In this document: positions 16,922-25,945 of the stretch, in pieces
Numbering within the stretch: position 1 is the stretch's first letter
How the letters are laid out: each line of letters begins with the position of its first letter
Assembly: GCA_018828385.1 (NCBI GenBank)
Contig: JAHJVE010000023.1
Span: 600,339-664,338, forward strand
Reading direction: 5' to 3'
Length of the DNA stretch: 64,000 bases
Origin: Gammaproteobacteria bacterium
GTDB taxonomy: Bacteria > Pseudomonadota > Gammaproteobacteria > Burkholderiales > Rhodocyclaceae
Made by a program: the position numbers and the translations under genes
Notes under the pieces: generated by a model
What the model was told of the DNA's origin: nothing
Seen by the model: only the letters and a program-made list of their open reading frames with translations
Databases searched by the model: none

Positions 16922-18907
16922 ATGTTCAAGTTTTCCACCCTGGCCCTTGTCCTCGCCAGCGCCTTCGCCCCGGCCTGCGCCTTTGCCGTCACCTGCACAC
17001 CCGGCACCGCCACCGAAAACGTGCTCATCGGCAGCACCGACAGCGGTGTGGCCAATCGTGTTCTGACCACATCCTGCGTGACCATCGACGACCAGATCCT
17101 CGACGAACAGCAATGGGGCAGCCAGGCCGCCTTCCTGTCCCACGTTTCGCAGATCAGCTTCAACCTGCTCAAGCAGGGCAAGATCAACGCGATCGAGCGC
17201 AGCAAGTTGATGCGGGCCGCCCAGACTTCGGCCATCGGCACCACGATCAAGGTCAAGATCATCGGCTTCAACGATTTCCACGGCTACATCAAGAGCCGCG
17301 AAGGCTCGAGCAGCAACCCGGGGGCAGCCAGCTTCGCCTACCAACTCAAGCAACTGCGCGCCCAGAACCCGCTGCACGCAGTCGTCTCGGCCGGCGACAT
17401 GATCGGCGCCAGCCCGCTGACCTCGGCCCTGTTCAAGGATGAGCCAACCATCGAAGTGATGAACCGCATCGGCATCGACTTCAACGCCGTCGGCAACCAC
17501 GAATTCGACGAAGGGCGTGACGAACTGCTGCGCATGCAGAACGGCGGCAACCATCCGACCGACATCTACTCCGGCAAGGGTCTCGATGCCGACCTCAAGG
17601 ATGGCGAGTTTGCCGGCGCCAGCTTCAAGTACCTGGCCGCCAACGTGGTCGATGCCAACTCCGGCGAAACCCTCTTCCCGGGTGTCGGCGTCAAGAATTT
17701 CCTGGGCAACAAGGTGGCTTTCGTCGGCATGACGCTCGAAGGCACCCCGACCATCGTCTCCCCCTCCGGCGTCGCCGGCCTCAACTTCCAGGACGAAGCC
17801 GATACCGTCAATGCCCTGGTCCCCCAGCTCAAGGCGCAGGGCATCCAGTCCATCGTCGTGCTCATCCACGAAGGCGGTTTCCCGACCGTTTCCGGCGGCC
17901 AGTGCGTCGGTATTTCGGGGGCCATTCTCGACATCGTCAATCGCCTCGACCCGGCGGTCGATCTCGTCATCTCCGGCCACACCCACCAGGAATACAACTG
18001 TCTGGTCAATAACAGCGCCGGCAAGCCGATCCGCGTCACTTCCGCCTTCCAGTACGCCCGTCGCCTGAGCGACATCGACATGGTCATCGATACGCGGATC
18101 AGGGATGTCGTCAGCATCGCCGCCAACAATGTCGTGGTGCCCGTCCCGGCGGTGAGCAACAACACCGTGCCGCTTGATGCCTCAGTCCAGGAAGTGATCG
18201 ACCATTACGCTGCCGAATCGGCCGTGCCCGCTGCCCGTCTCGTTGGCAAGATCACCGCCACGATCAGCCGCAACATGAACACGGCCGGCGAATCGGCACT
18301 CGGCGACGTCATCGCCGATGCCCAACTCGATGCCACCAACGATGCCGACACCGGCAACGCCGTGATCGCTCTCATGAACCCGGGCGGCATTCGCGCCGAC
18401 CTGCCCTTCTCCGCCGCCGGCAAGACCGATGGCGAGGTCACTTACGGCGAAGCCTTCACCACCCAGCCCTTCGGCAACTCGCTGGTGACCATGACGCTGA
18501 CCGGCGCCCAGATCTACGCCGTGCTCGAACAGCAGTGGGGCGCCGCCCAACCCTTCCCGCGCATGCTCCAGGTCTCCAACGGCTTCAGCTACAGCCACAG
18601 CTTCCCGCTGCCGCTCGACCGCAACCTGACCGCCACCGAAGGCACGCAATTCACCACCTCGGTGCGCGGCAACAGCTATGTCGTTCCCGGCTCGGTGACG
18701 ATCAACGGCGTGCCGGTCGATGCCGCCGCCAGCTACCGTGTCACGGTCAACAGCTTCCTGGCCGACGGTGGCGACACCTTCACCGCCCTGATCGGTGGCA
18801 CCGACCGCCTGGGCGGCGCCGTCGATACCGATGCGCTGGAAGCCTATTTCGCGGCCAATCCGGACGGCATTGCCCCCGGCGCCCAGAACCGCATCACCCG
18901 GAACTGA
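16922..18907 (+). CDS. 5'-nucleotidase / metallophosphatase (UshA-like)
   Basis: Secreted enzyme of 661 residues predicted to release phosphate and nucleosides from nucleotides. Signal peptide MFKFSTLALVLASAFAPACAFA. The N-terminal metallophosphatase domain has the metal motifs GFNDFHGYI, SAGDMIGASP, GNHEFDEG, IHEGG and SGHTHQEY; the C-terminal 5'-nucleotidase domain has GDVIADAQLDATNDA, ALMNPGGIRADL, TTQPFGNSLVT and FLADGGDTF. All metal ligands look intact. There is no PEP-CTERM tail. AAGGAG precedes the chosen ATG; an earlier in-frame ATG at 16874 lacks one. Together with the nuclease downstream it could harvest phosphate from extracellular DNA. Confidence 0.93.
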   Translation: MFKFSTLALVLASAFAPACAFAVTCTPGTATENVLIGSTDSGVANRVLTTSCVTIDDQILDEQQWGSQAAFLSHVSQISFNLLKQGKINAIERSKLMRAAQTSAIGTTIKVKIIGFNDFHGYIKSREGSSSNPGAASFAYQLKQLRAQNPLHAVVSAGDMIGASPLTSALFKDEPTIEVMNRIGIDFNAVGNHEFDEGRDELLRMQNGGNHPTDIYSGKGLDADLKDGEFAGASFKYLAANVVDANSGETLFPGVGVKNFLGNKVAFVGMTLEGTPTIVSPSGVAGLNFQDEADTVNALVPQLKAQGIQSIVVLIHEGGFPTVSGGQCVGISGAILDIVNRLDPAVDLVISGHTHQEYNCLVNNSAGKPIRVTSAFQYARRLSDIDMVIDTRIRDVVSIAANNVVVPVPAVSNNTVPLDASVQEVIDHYAAESAVPAARLVGKITATISRNMNTAGESALGDVIADAQLDATNDADTGNAVIALMNPGGIRADLPFSAAGKTDGEVTYGEAFTTQPFGNSLVTMTLTGAQIYAVLEQQWGAAQPFPRMLQVSNGFSYSHSFPLPLDRNLTATEGTQFTTSVRGNSYVVPGSVTINGVPVDAAASYRVTVNSFLADGGDTFTALIGGTDRLGGAVDTDALEAYFAANPDGIAPGAQNRITRN

Positions 18908-18936
18908 CCCCAACCCCCTGATCAGAGAACATCATC

Positions 18937-19680
18937 ATGAAAAAATACGCCCTCAAGCCGCTTCTTGCCTCCCTCCTCCTGATCGGTAGCTGTGCCGCCC
19001 AGGCTGCCCATTTCGAGGTACTCAGCTACAACGCGTCCAGCCGCTATACCGGCACGGTCGACTTCAATGATTTCGCCTTTCTGGGCAGCGACGTCTCCGG
19101 TGGCGGCGATTTCGGAACGATGGCCAGCGGCGGCGAAATTGCCGCCGATTACGAGCATGGCGGCTTCGCCTACGGCGGTTTTATCGGCGGCAGCATGATC
19201 GACCTGAGCACTTCGGTGGCTTTCAACTCCGCCTCCGCAATCGAATATTTCGGCACTGCAACCGCCGTCGAAAAGACCATCCAGTTGAAAGTGGTCGCCG
19301 ACGCCGGCGATCTCGGTTCGCAGGTCAATGTCAGCTTCGCCGGCCTTTCTTCGGCCTTCGACGGGCTTGCCGGTGCCACCGGCTCGTTCCAGACCAGCAT
19401 CCGTATCCTGAATGGCAGCAGCGTGCTCGGCAGCTACAGCACCAACCAACTGACCGACCAGAACATCAACTTCGCCTTCCTGGCCCAGGCCAACGACATC
19501 CTGACCCTGTCCGCATCCCAGGGTGTGCACATGAATGCCAGCGGGCCGATCGATGCCAGCCTGACCGGCATGCTCAACGGCCAACTGACGGTCACCGCCG
19601 TTCCTGAGCCGGATCAGTACGCCATGCTGCTCGCCGGCCTCGGCCTGCTGGGCGTCGCCGCCCGTCGCCGCGCCCGCTGA
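18937..19680 (+). CDS. PEP-CTERM sorting domain protein
   Basis: Exported 247-residue protein with signal peptide MKKYALKPLLASLLLIGSCA and C-terminal VPEPDQYAMLLAGLGLLGVA ending RRRAR. The mature part begins AHFEVLSYNASSRYTGTVDF and is rich in Gly, Ser and Ala with alternating hydrophobics, as in beta-sandwich surface proteins. No known domain recognised. It starts 29 bases after the nucleotidase gene and 18 bases before the next PEP-CTERM gene, so the three form an operon. Confidence 0.88.
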   Translation: MKKYALKPLLASLLLIGSCAAQAAHFEVLSYNASSRYTGTVDFNDFAFLGSDVSGGGDFGTMASGGEIAADYEHGGFAYGGFIGGSMIDLSTSVAFNSASAIEYFGTATAVEKTIQLKVVADAGDLGSQVNVSFAGLSSAFDGLAGATGSFQTSIRILNGSSVLGSYSTNQLTDQNINFAFLAQANDILTLSASQGVHMNASGPIDASLTGMLNGQLTVTAVPEPDQYAMLLAGLGLLGVAARRRAR

Positions 19681-19698
19681 AGCGACAGGAGAATCTTC

Positions 19699-20196
19699 GT
19701 GCCGCGCCTCTTCCGCACCGCCACGCTGGCCGCCCTGTTGCTGGCCGCCCTCCCGGCTGCCCAGGCAGCCACCTACAGCTTTTCCGGGATGATGGATTCG
19801 GGTTCGCTGATCGGCGAGACCTTTTCCGGCAATTTCAGCTTCGATGACCTCGGGCTGACCGGCATCGGCTCGGAGATTCTCGGCCTGAGCGGCCTCAGCC
19901 TGAGCTTTGCCGGGCGCACCTACAGCCTGATCGATGCCGATGTTGCGCCCGATGTCAGCTATCAGGACGGTGTGTTTCTCGGCCTCTCCTACTCAGCTTC
20001 CGCCAGCGATCCGCAAATCAGCTTCATCGCCGGCTACAGCGATATCGGCGAGGCCTATCTGGCCTACACCCAGGGCGGGTTCGACGGGGCCGGCAGCGTG
20101 ATTTACGCCGCCGTTCCCGAACCGGAGTCCTACGCCATGTTGCTGGCCGGCCTCGGCCTCATGGGCCTTGCCCGCCGCCGTTCGCTGCGCCGCTGA
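19699..20196 (+). CDS. Small PEP-CTERM sorting domain protein
   Basis: Exported 165-residue protein. GTG start at 19699 is supported by AGGAG seven bases before it and by an immediately following signal peptide (RTATLAALLLAALPAAQA). The mature region (ATYSFSGMMDSGSLIGETFS) is the short beta-rich kind common among PEP-CTERM proteins. The C-terminus has VPEPESYAMLLAGLGLMGLA and ends RRRSLRR. It is the last gene of the operon, followed by a strong terminator. Confidence 0.85.
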   Translation: MPRLFRTATLAALLLAALPAAQAATYSFSGMMDSGSLIGETFSGNFSFDDLGLTGIGSEILGLSGLSLSFAGRTYSLIDADVAPDVSYQDGVFLGLSYSASASDPQISFIAGYSDIGEAYLAYTQGGFDGAGSVIYAAVPEPESYAMLLAGLGLMGLARRRSLRR

Positions 20197-20226
20197 CCGC
20201 CCGGCAACGGAATCGCCCGATCCACG

Positions 20227-20253
20227 AATGGCTCCTGCGGGGGCCATTTTTTT
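20227..20253 (+). terminator. Rho-independent terminator of the nucleotidase/PEP-CTERM operon
   Basis: Nine-pair stem (AATGGCTCC pairing with the GGGGCCATT side, one G-T pair) then seven T, 30 bases after the stop. Confidence 0.75.
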
Positions 20254-20307
20254 GACTTCCCCCGCCGCCCCGGCGGCCCGCCCCATATTCGCCATGAGTG
20301 ACACGCC

Positions 20308-23300
20308 ATGAAAATTCGCCCTTCCGCTCCGCATCAATTCGCCCGCAGCATCATTGCCGCCAGCCTGCTCGCCGCCATGGCGCCGGCCTTTGCCGATGCC
20401 ACCTACCAAACCCTGCCGTTCAGCCAGAACTGGGCGAATACCGGCCTGATCGGGGCCAATGACGACTGGAGCGGCGTACCGGGCATCGTTGGTTATCGCG
20501 GCGACGGCCTGACCGCCAGCACCGGCAGCAACCCGCAGCTCATCCTGGCACCGAGTACGGTTGTCGATGCCATTGCCAACCAGACTGCCCCCAACACCTT
20601 GAGCGCTGGCGGCGTCGCCGAATTCGAACTGGCCGATCCGAGCATCGCGCTCAATGGCTCCGGCACAGCCGATGCGCCCTACATCCAGATTCACCTGAAC
20701 GCCACGGGCTTCCAGAACATCCAGGTGGCCTATACCGTGCGCGATCTCGATGCTTCCGTCGACAACGCCATCCAGTCGGTGGCCCTGCAATACCGTCTCG
20801 GCGACAGCGGCGATTTCACCGACGTTCCGGCCGCCTACCTCGCCGATGCCACCAGCGGCCCGAGCCTGGCGACGCTGGCCACCCCGGTCGGCGTCACCCT
20901 GCCGGCCGCCGCCGACAACCAGGCCCAACTGCAGATCCGCATCATCACCGCCAACGCCGGCGGCAACGACGAATGGGTGGGAATCGACGACATCGTGATC
21001 AGCGCAGCGCCGATTGGCGGCGGCGCGGTCAACCAGCCGATTTCGACCCATTGCCCGGCCGGCAGCCTGGCCCAGGGCCAGGGCGGCAGCATCTCGCTGT
21101 CCGCCACCGACGCCGACAGCCGGGTCAACGCGGCCAGCCTCGGCGCAGGCGCCCCGGCCGGTTTCACGCTGGGTACCCTGAGTGCGGCCGCCAGCGATGG
21201 CGAAGCGGCAACGGTCGCCCTCAACATCCCGGCCGGCACCGCCGTCGGCAATTACGCCGTACCGGTCGATTTCGCCAACGACGATGCGCAGACCGCCAGT
21301 TGCGTGGTCAATGTAACGATCAGCGGCATCACGGCGATCCCCGCCATCCAGGGCAATGGCCCGAGCAGCCCGTTGCTCGGCCAGAACGTCACGACCGAGG
21401 GCGTCGTCACCAAGGTGACCAACAACGGCTTCTTCATGCAGGACGAAGCCGGCGATGGCGACGACAGCACCTCTGACGGCATTTACGTGTTCACCAGCAC
21501 GGCCCCGACGGTCGCCGTCGGCAATCGCGTCCGCGTTGCTGCAACCGTTACCGAATACAACGTCGGCGCCAGCGGCAACGCCGGGACCGCGGCCAATCCG
21601 CTGACCGAACTGACCGGTAGCCCGGCCGTCACGGTTCTGGCATCCGGCGTCGCCATCGCGCCGACGGCCATCCCCTTCCCCGAGGCCGTCGAAGGCGATC
21701 TCGAGCGCTACGAGGGCATGCTGGTCCGCATCGATGGCCCGCTGACCGTTGGCCAGAACTATTTCCTCGGCCGCTTCGGCCAGCTCACCGTGGCGGCTGG
21801 CGGACGCCTCGAAAAGCCGACCAACCGTTATCCGGCCGGCAGCCCGGAAGCCCTGGCCATGGCCGACGACAATGCCCGCCGCCGCCTCCTGCTCGACGAC
21901 GGGACCAGCCTGCAGAATCCCAACCCGACGCCTTACCTCGGCGCTGACAACACGGTGCGGGCCGGCGACACCATTGACGGTATCACCGGGGTCATCGACT
22001 ACGGTCTGGCCACCAGCAGCAACACCGGATTCGGCGATTACCGCATGCACCCGACCGTGGCGCCGGTGTTCACCCGCAGCAACCCGCGCAGCGCCGGGCC
22101 GGATGCCGTGGGCGGCAACGTCAAGGTGGCCAGCTTCAATGTCCTCAACTACTTCACCACCTTCACCAACGGCCAGACTGCCGATGGCCAGAGCGGCCAG
22201 GGTTGCACGCTGGGCGGTTCCACGGCTGCGGCCAATTGCCGAGGCGCCAACAACGCCGAGGAATTCGCCCGCCAGCAGGCCAAGATCGTCAATGCCATCA
22301 AGGCGCTCAATGCCGACGTAGTCGGCCTCATGGAAATCCAGAACAACGCCGGCCTTGCCGTGCAGAACCTGGTCGCCGCCCTGAATGCGGCTTACGGCAG
22401 CAACGTCTATAGCGCCGTGACGAACATCAACGGCAGCACCGGCGACGATGCCATCCGCGTGGCGCTGATCTACAAGAATGCTACGGTCAACCCGGTTGGC
22501 GAGGCAATTTCGGATGCCGACCCGATCCACAACCGGCCGCCGCTCATGCAAACCTTCGCGGCCGCCAATGGCGAGAAGTTCAGCGTCGTGGTCAATCACT
22601 TCAAGTCAAAAGGCAGCTGCCCCGCTTCCGGCGCCGACGCCGAGCAGGGCGACGGCCAGGGCTGCTGGAACGATCTGCGCATCCAGCAGGCCCAAGCCTT
22701 GCGCAATGCCGTGCAGAACCTGCAGGCGAGCAGCGGCGACAGTGACGTCATCGTCATCGGCGACCTGAATTCCTATGGCAAGGAAGATCCCATCCTCGAC
22801 TTCACCGCCAACGGCTATATCGACCAGGTCGCCCGCTTCGACAGCTTCGGCTACTCCTACGTCTTCGATGGCGAAGCCGGCTACCTCGATCACGCCCTGG
22901 CCACCCCCAGCCTGAGCGCCCGGATCACCGGTGCCAGGCACTGGCGCATCAATGCCGACGAGCCGGCGATCATCGACTACAACACCGAGTACAAGCAGCC
23001 GGCCTGCGCCACCTGCGGCCCGGACTACTACTCGAATACGGTCTATCGCTCGTCCGACCATGACCCGGTGCTGATCGGCCTGAACCTGCTCAAGCAGATC
23101 GGCGGCACGGCCGGCCGTGACAACCTGGTCGGCACGGCCGGTGACGACGTGATCAGCGGCGGCCTCGGGGCCGATACGCTGACCGGCGGCGCCGGTGCGG
23201 ACCAGTTCGTGTTCGCCAGCCTGCGTGACGGCGTCGATACCATCACCGACTTCCAGCCCGGCATCGACCGCATCGTCCTCAGCCAGTTGCTCCAGTCGTC

Positions 23301-23475
23301 CGGCATAGCCAGCCCGGCGCCGATCGCGGCCGGCTACGTCACCTGCAAGATGGTGGGTGGCAGTGCGATGATCGGCATCGACCCGGATGCGACCGGCAGC
23401 GCCGTCAGCCGCAACCTCGTGCTGCTCAAGAACCAAAGCTGCGCGGCGGCGATCCCCGGCAACTTCGTTTTCTGA
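20308..23475 (+). CDS. Large extracellular endonuclease/exonuclease (ExeM/NucH type) with RTX-like C-terminus
   Basis: Secreted nuclease of 1055 residues. A Sec signal peptide (about residues 1-31) is followed by beta domains, an OB-like segment (residues 345-480, with EGVVTKVTNNGFFMQDEAGD) and an endonuclease/exonuclease/phosphatase domain from about residue 605 with VASFNVLNYF, VVGLMEIQNN, VVVNHFKSKG, VIGDLNSYGKED, YLDHALA and SSDHDPVLIGL, so the catalytic set looks complete. After it come calcium-binding nonapeptide repeats (GTAGDDVISGGLGADTLTGG) and a short RTX-type end. Such enzymes degrade extracellular DNA in biofilms and supply phosphate. The combination of Sec signal and RTX repeats leaves the export route open. 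Confidence 0.92.
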   Translation: MKIRPSAPHQFARSIIAASLLAAMAPAFADATYQTLPFSQNWANTGLIGANDDWSGVPGIVGYRGDGLTASTGSNPQLILAPSTVVDAIANQTAPNTLSAGGVAEFELADPSIALNGSGTADAPYIQIHLNATGFQNIQVAYTVRDLDASVDNAIQSVALQYRLGDSGDFTDVPAAYLADATSGPSLATLATPVGVTLPAAADNQAQLQIRIITANAGGNDEWVGIDDIVISAAPIGGGAVNQPISTHCPAGSLAQGQGGSISLSATDADSRVNAASLGAGAPAGFTLGTLSAAASDGEAATVALNIPAGTAVGNYAVPVDFANDDAQTASCVVNVTISGITAIPAIQGNGPSSPLLGQNVTTEGVVTKVTNNGFFMQDEAGDGDDSTSDGIYVFTSTAPTVAVGNRVRVAATVTEYNVGASGNAGTAANPLTELTGSPAVTVLASGVAIAPTAIPFPEAVEGDLERYEGMLVRIDGPLTVGQNYFLGRFGQLTVAAGGRLEKPTNRYPAGSPEALAMADDNARRRLLLDDGTSLQNPNPTPYLGADNTVRAGDTIDGITGVIDYGLATSSNTGFGDYRMHPTVAPVFTRSNPRSAGPDAVGGNVKVASFNVLNYFTTFTNGQTADGQSGQGCTLGGSTAAANCRGANNAEEFARQQAKIVNAIKALNADVVGLMEIQNNAGLAVQNLVAALNAAYGSNVYSAVTNINGSTGDDAIRVALIYKNATVNPVGEAISDADPIHNRPPLMQTFAAANGEKFSVVVNHFKSKGSCPASGADAEQGDGQGCWNDLRIQQAQALRNAVQNLQASSGDSDVIVIGDLNSYGKEDPILDFTANGYIDQVARFDSFGYSYVFDGEAGYLDHALATPSLSARITGARHWRINADEPAIIDYNTEYKQPACATCGPDYYSNTVYRSSDHDPVLIGLNLLKQIGGTAGRDNLVGTAGDDVISGGLGADTLTGGAGADQFVFASLRDGVDTITDFQPGIDRIVLSQLLQSSGIASPAPIAAGYVTCKMVGGSAMIGIDPDATGSAVSRNLVLLKNQSCAAAIPGNFVF

Positions 23476-23492
23476 TCGGAGAGCGACCGCCG

Positions 23493-23547
23493 ACGTCACT
23501 GAAAGTGACGTATCAGACCAGAAGGGCCGGCCAATTCCCGGCCCTTC
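23493..23547 (+). terminator. Double hairpin terminator after the nuclease gene
   Basis: Two perfect stems in tandem: ACGTCACT/AGTGACGT (23493-23511) and GAAGGGCCGG/CCGGCCCTTC (23521-23547). The T tract after the second is short, so termination may be partial. Confidence 0.65.
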
Positions 23548-23676
23548 TCGTTCAACATCGATGCAAACATCGTGGCGAGCTTCACAAATATTTAACGCGC
23601 CGGGACTAAGCTGGATCGACTTGAACCGGCCGCCAGAGCGCCGGTGCTTGCGCTATTGCTTATGCAGAATCGAACC

Positions 23677-25137
23677 ATGACCACCATCGTTTCCGACGCT
23701 TGCCCACCTGCCACGGCCGTCGTGGCGCCCCCCCATCTCGGCAGCACTTCGCGCTTCGGCCGGGTGGCCAGCCTGCATGTCGGGCGCGACAACCTGATCA
23801 ACGTGATCGAAGTGATGCTCGACCCGATTGTCCTGACCTTCTCGGTTTGGGTTATCGGATTCATGGAGGAAGGGGAGCTCACCCTGCCCTACATGATTCT
23901 CTCGCTGATGGCCTTTGCGCTGACCTTTCCGGGCCAGCCCCGTCTTCAGGAATCGTTCGGCCGCAGCGTCATCAGCATCATCTCGGGCTGGCTGTTCCTG
24001 GCCACGCTGATTATCTTTTTCGGCTACGCCACCAAGGGCCTCAGCCTGTATCCGGCCCACGCCATCGTCACCTGGCTATGGGCAGCGCCGCTCAGCCAGG
24101 TCGTCGCCAACGCCGTGCTGCGCCTCGCCGCGCCGCTTCTGCTCAGGGCCCAGGGCACCAAGCGGGCGATCATCATCGGCATGAACGAGCAAGGCTCGCA
24201 ACTGGCCAGCCGCCTGGCCGAGAGCCCCTACAGCGATCTGCAAGTACTGGGCTTTTTCGATGATCGCAATCTGGAGCGCCTGCATGCCATCGGCCACAAC
24301 CGCCCGCTACTCGGGCGGATCAGTGAAGCCTCGGAATACGTCAATCGGGAGCAGATCCACCTCATCTACATTTCGCTACCAATGGCCACCCAACCGCGCA
24401 TCATGCGACTGCTTGACGAGCTGCGCGATACGACGGCATCGATCTATTTCGTACCCGACCTGTTCGTCACCGACATTATCCAGAGCCGCATGGAGACGGT
24501 CTGCGACATGCCGGTGGTGTCTGTCTGCGAAACGCCGTTTACCGGAAAAAACGGGCTGACCAAGCGGCTCTCGGACATCGTCCTGGCGCTGCTCATCCTG
24601 CTCATGCTTTCGCCACTGCTGCTCGGCATCGCCTGCGGGGTGAAGCTAACTTCGCCAGGGCCGGTCATTTTCAAGCAGCGCCGCTACGGACTGGACGGCA
24701 GGGAAATCGTCGTCTACAAGTTCCGTTCGATGACGGTCTGCGAAGATGGCGCCCAGATCACCCAGGCGCGCAAAGGCGACCAGCGGATCACCCGCCTCGG
24801 CGGCATCCTGCGCAAAACTTCGCTCGACGAGCTGCCGCAGTTCATCAACGTGCTGCAGGGACGGATGAGCATCGTCGGCCCCCGGCCGCACGCCGTCGCC
24901 CACAACGAGCAGTACCGCAAGCTGATCAACGGCTACATGGTGCGCCACAAGGTCAAGCCGGGCATTACTGGCTGGGCGCAGGTCAATGGCCTGCGCGGCG
25001 AAACGGACACGCTGGACAAGATGAAGGCGCGCGTCGATTGTGACCTGGACTATCTGCGCCACTGGTCGCTCGGGCTGGATCTCTACATCATCCTCAAGAC
25101 CGTCACCGTCGTCTTCAAGGACCAGTATGCCTATTGA
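23677..25137 (+). CDS. Undecaprenyl-phosphate sugar phosphotransferase (WcaJ-like)
   Basis: Inner-membrane enzyme of 486 residues that starts exopolysaccharide repeat units by moving a hexose-1-phosphate to undecaprenyl phosphate. Several membrane helices occupy residues 30-150; a Rossmann-like domain follows (KRAIIIGMNEQGSQLASRLA, LGFFDDRN); one more helix (SDIVLALLILLMLSPLLLGI) precedes the catalytic bacterial sugar transferase domain with SPGPVIFKQRRYGLDG, YKFRSM, KTSLDELPQF, GPRPHAV and KPGITGWAQVNGLRGET. Length fits the family. Start chosen at 23677 (MTTIVSD); codons at 23644 and 23662 are possible, and none has a strong ribosome site. No other glycosyltransferase or export gene is adjacent, so it is an orphan here. 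Confidence 0.9.
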   Translation: MTTIVSDACPPATAVVAPPHLGSTSRFGRVASLHVGRDNLINVIEVMLDPIVLTFSVWVIGFMEEGELTLPYMILSLMAFALTFPGQPRLQESFGRSVISIISGWLFLATLIIFFGYATKGLSLYPAHAIVTWLWAAPLSQVVANAVLRLAAPLLLRAQGTKRAIIIGMNEQGSQLASRLAESPYSDLQVLGFFDDRNLERLHAIGHNRPLLGRISEASEYVNREQIHLIYISLPMATQPRIMRLLDELRDTTASIYFVPDLFVTDIIQSRMETVCDMPVVSVCETPFTGKNGLTKRLSDIVLALLILLMLSPLLLGIACGVKLTSPGPVIFKQRRYGLDGREIVVYKFRSMTVCEDGAQITQARKGDQRITRLGGILRKTSLDELPQFINVLQGRMSIVGPRPHAVAHNEQYRKLINGYMVRHKVKPGITGWAQVNGLRGETDTLDKMKARVDCDLDYLRHWSLGLDLYIILKTVTVVFKDQYAY

Positions 25138-25397
25138 CCTGGCGCCGGTGCATGGCCGGACGCTGCGGCGGACTGACGATTTTTCCGGAGATCGCCAATT
25201 TACCGAACACGGCGGCCGCTACGCTGTTACAATGCGCCCCGCCTGAACGCGATCACCAGTCGCGTTACCGGTTTTCGACATGGCTCGGAGACCCGGGCGC
25301 ATAGCAATCGACGGTATTTCTGACCGCATCCGACGGATCGAATCAGAAGAAACAAGGTGAGCAACGCTTACTTTGACCCCGTCAGGAGCATCAGGTT

Positions 25398-25472
<75 letters not shown>

Positions 25473-25501
25473 TCCCCGCCTGCAGTTGCCGCCCGGCAAA
25501 T

Positions 25502-25702
25502 TTACTGCTTCGTGGCGGGCGAGCCGAACTGCTTGAGCGCCGAGAGGAATTCGCTGAAGTTTGCTTCGCGAACGGTGATGTTGCTCAAGGTATCACGTAG
25601 ATTGAACACCGACAGATCGATGTCGCCGGCGTGCGCATTGCCCTTGCTGGCGATTCTGCTGCCAGTCTGTGTCGGGCTTGCCTTGGTGCTGGAGATGGAC
25701 AT
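25502..25702 (-). CDS. Small hypothetical protein
   Basis: Unrecognised 66-residue protein (MSISSTKASPTQTGSRIASK start), soluble, with a Ser/Thr-rich N-terminus and a likely helix at LSNITVREANFSEFLSALKQ. The start at 25702 is preferred over one ten codons upstream because AGGAAA lies about ten bases before it. Codon pattern is plausible, but there is no homologue I can name, so it may be spurious. It lies between tRNA-Thr and the SIMPL-domain gene. Confidence 0.4.
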   Translation of the reverse strand: MSISSTKASPTQTGSRIASKGNAHAGDIDLSVFNLRDTLSNITVREANFSEFLSALKQFGSPATKQ

Positions 25703-25865
25703 TTTTCTGTTTTCCTGAGTCGATGGGTTCATTCTGCGCTGCGTGTTCCTAGGCGTCTGTGAACAAATTCACAGTGCATTGCCAGCGGGAAATATTGTTT
25801 GACCTCTCGCCAAAAACCCTTGTTTCAAAATGGGTTTTCCGAATCGAGCCAGAGCGAAACGACAT

Positions 25866-25901
25866 TTCAAATTCGGGCGAAATTTCCGGTTGACCGTAGC
25901 A
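25866..25901 (+). repeat. Dispersed TTGACCGT repeat, intergenic copy
   Basis: TTTCAAATTCGGGCGAAATTTC then CGGTTGACCGTAGCAATCG, in the gap between the small gene and the SIMPL-domain gene. Confidence 0.7.
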
Positions 25902-25945
25902 ATCGCCCCGTCGGGCACGACTCATCAAACCAAGTGCGACTGCAT

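Noticed and set aside
18743..18760. ACGGTCAACAGC in the 5'-nucleotidase gene as a repeat copy
   Set aside because: Only the 8-base core matches, with no AT-rich flank or GCAATC end; likely chance.
19993..22599. An 868-codon minus-strand open frame opposite the nuclease gene
   Set aside because: It lies across two plus-strand genes with signal peptides and clear motifs, and its low-complexity G/V/A/R composition is that of a shadow frame.
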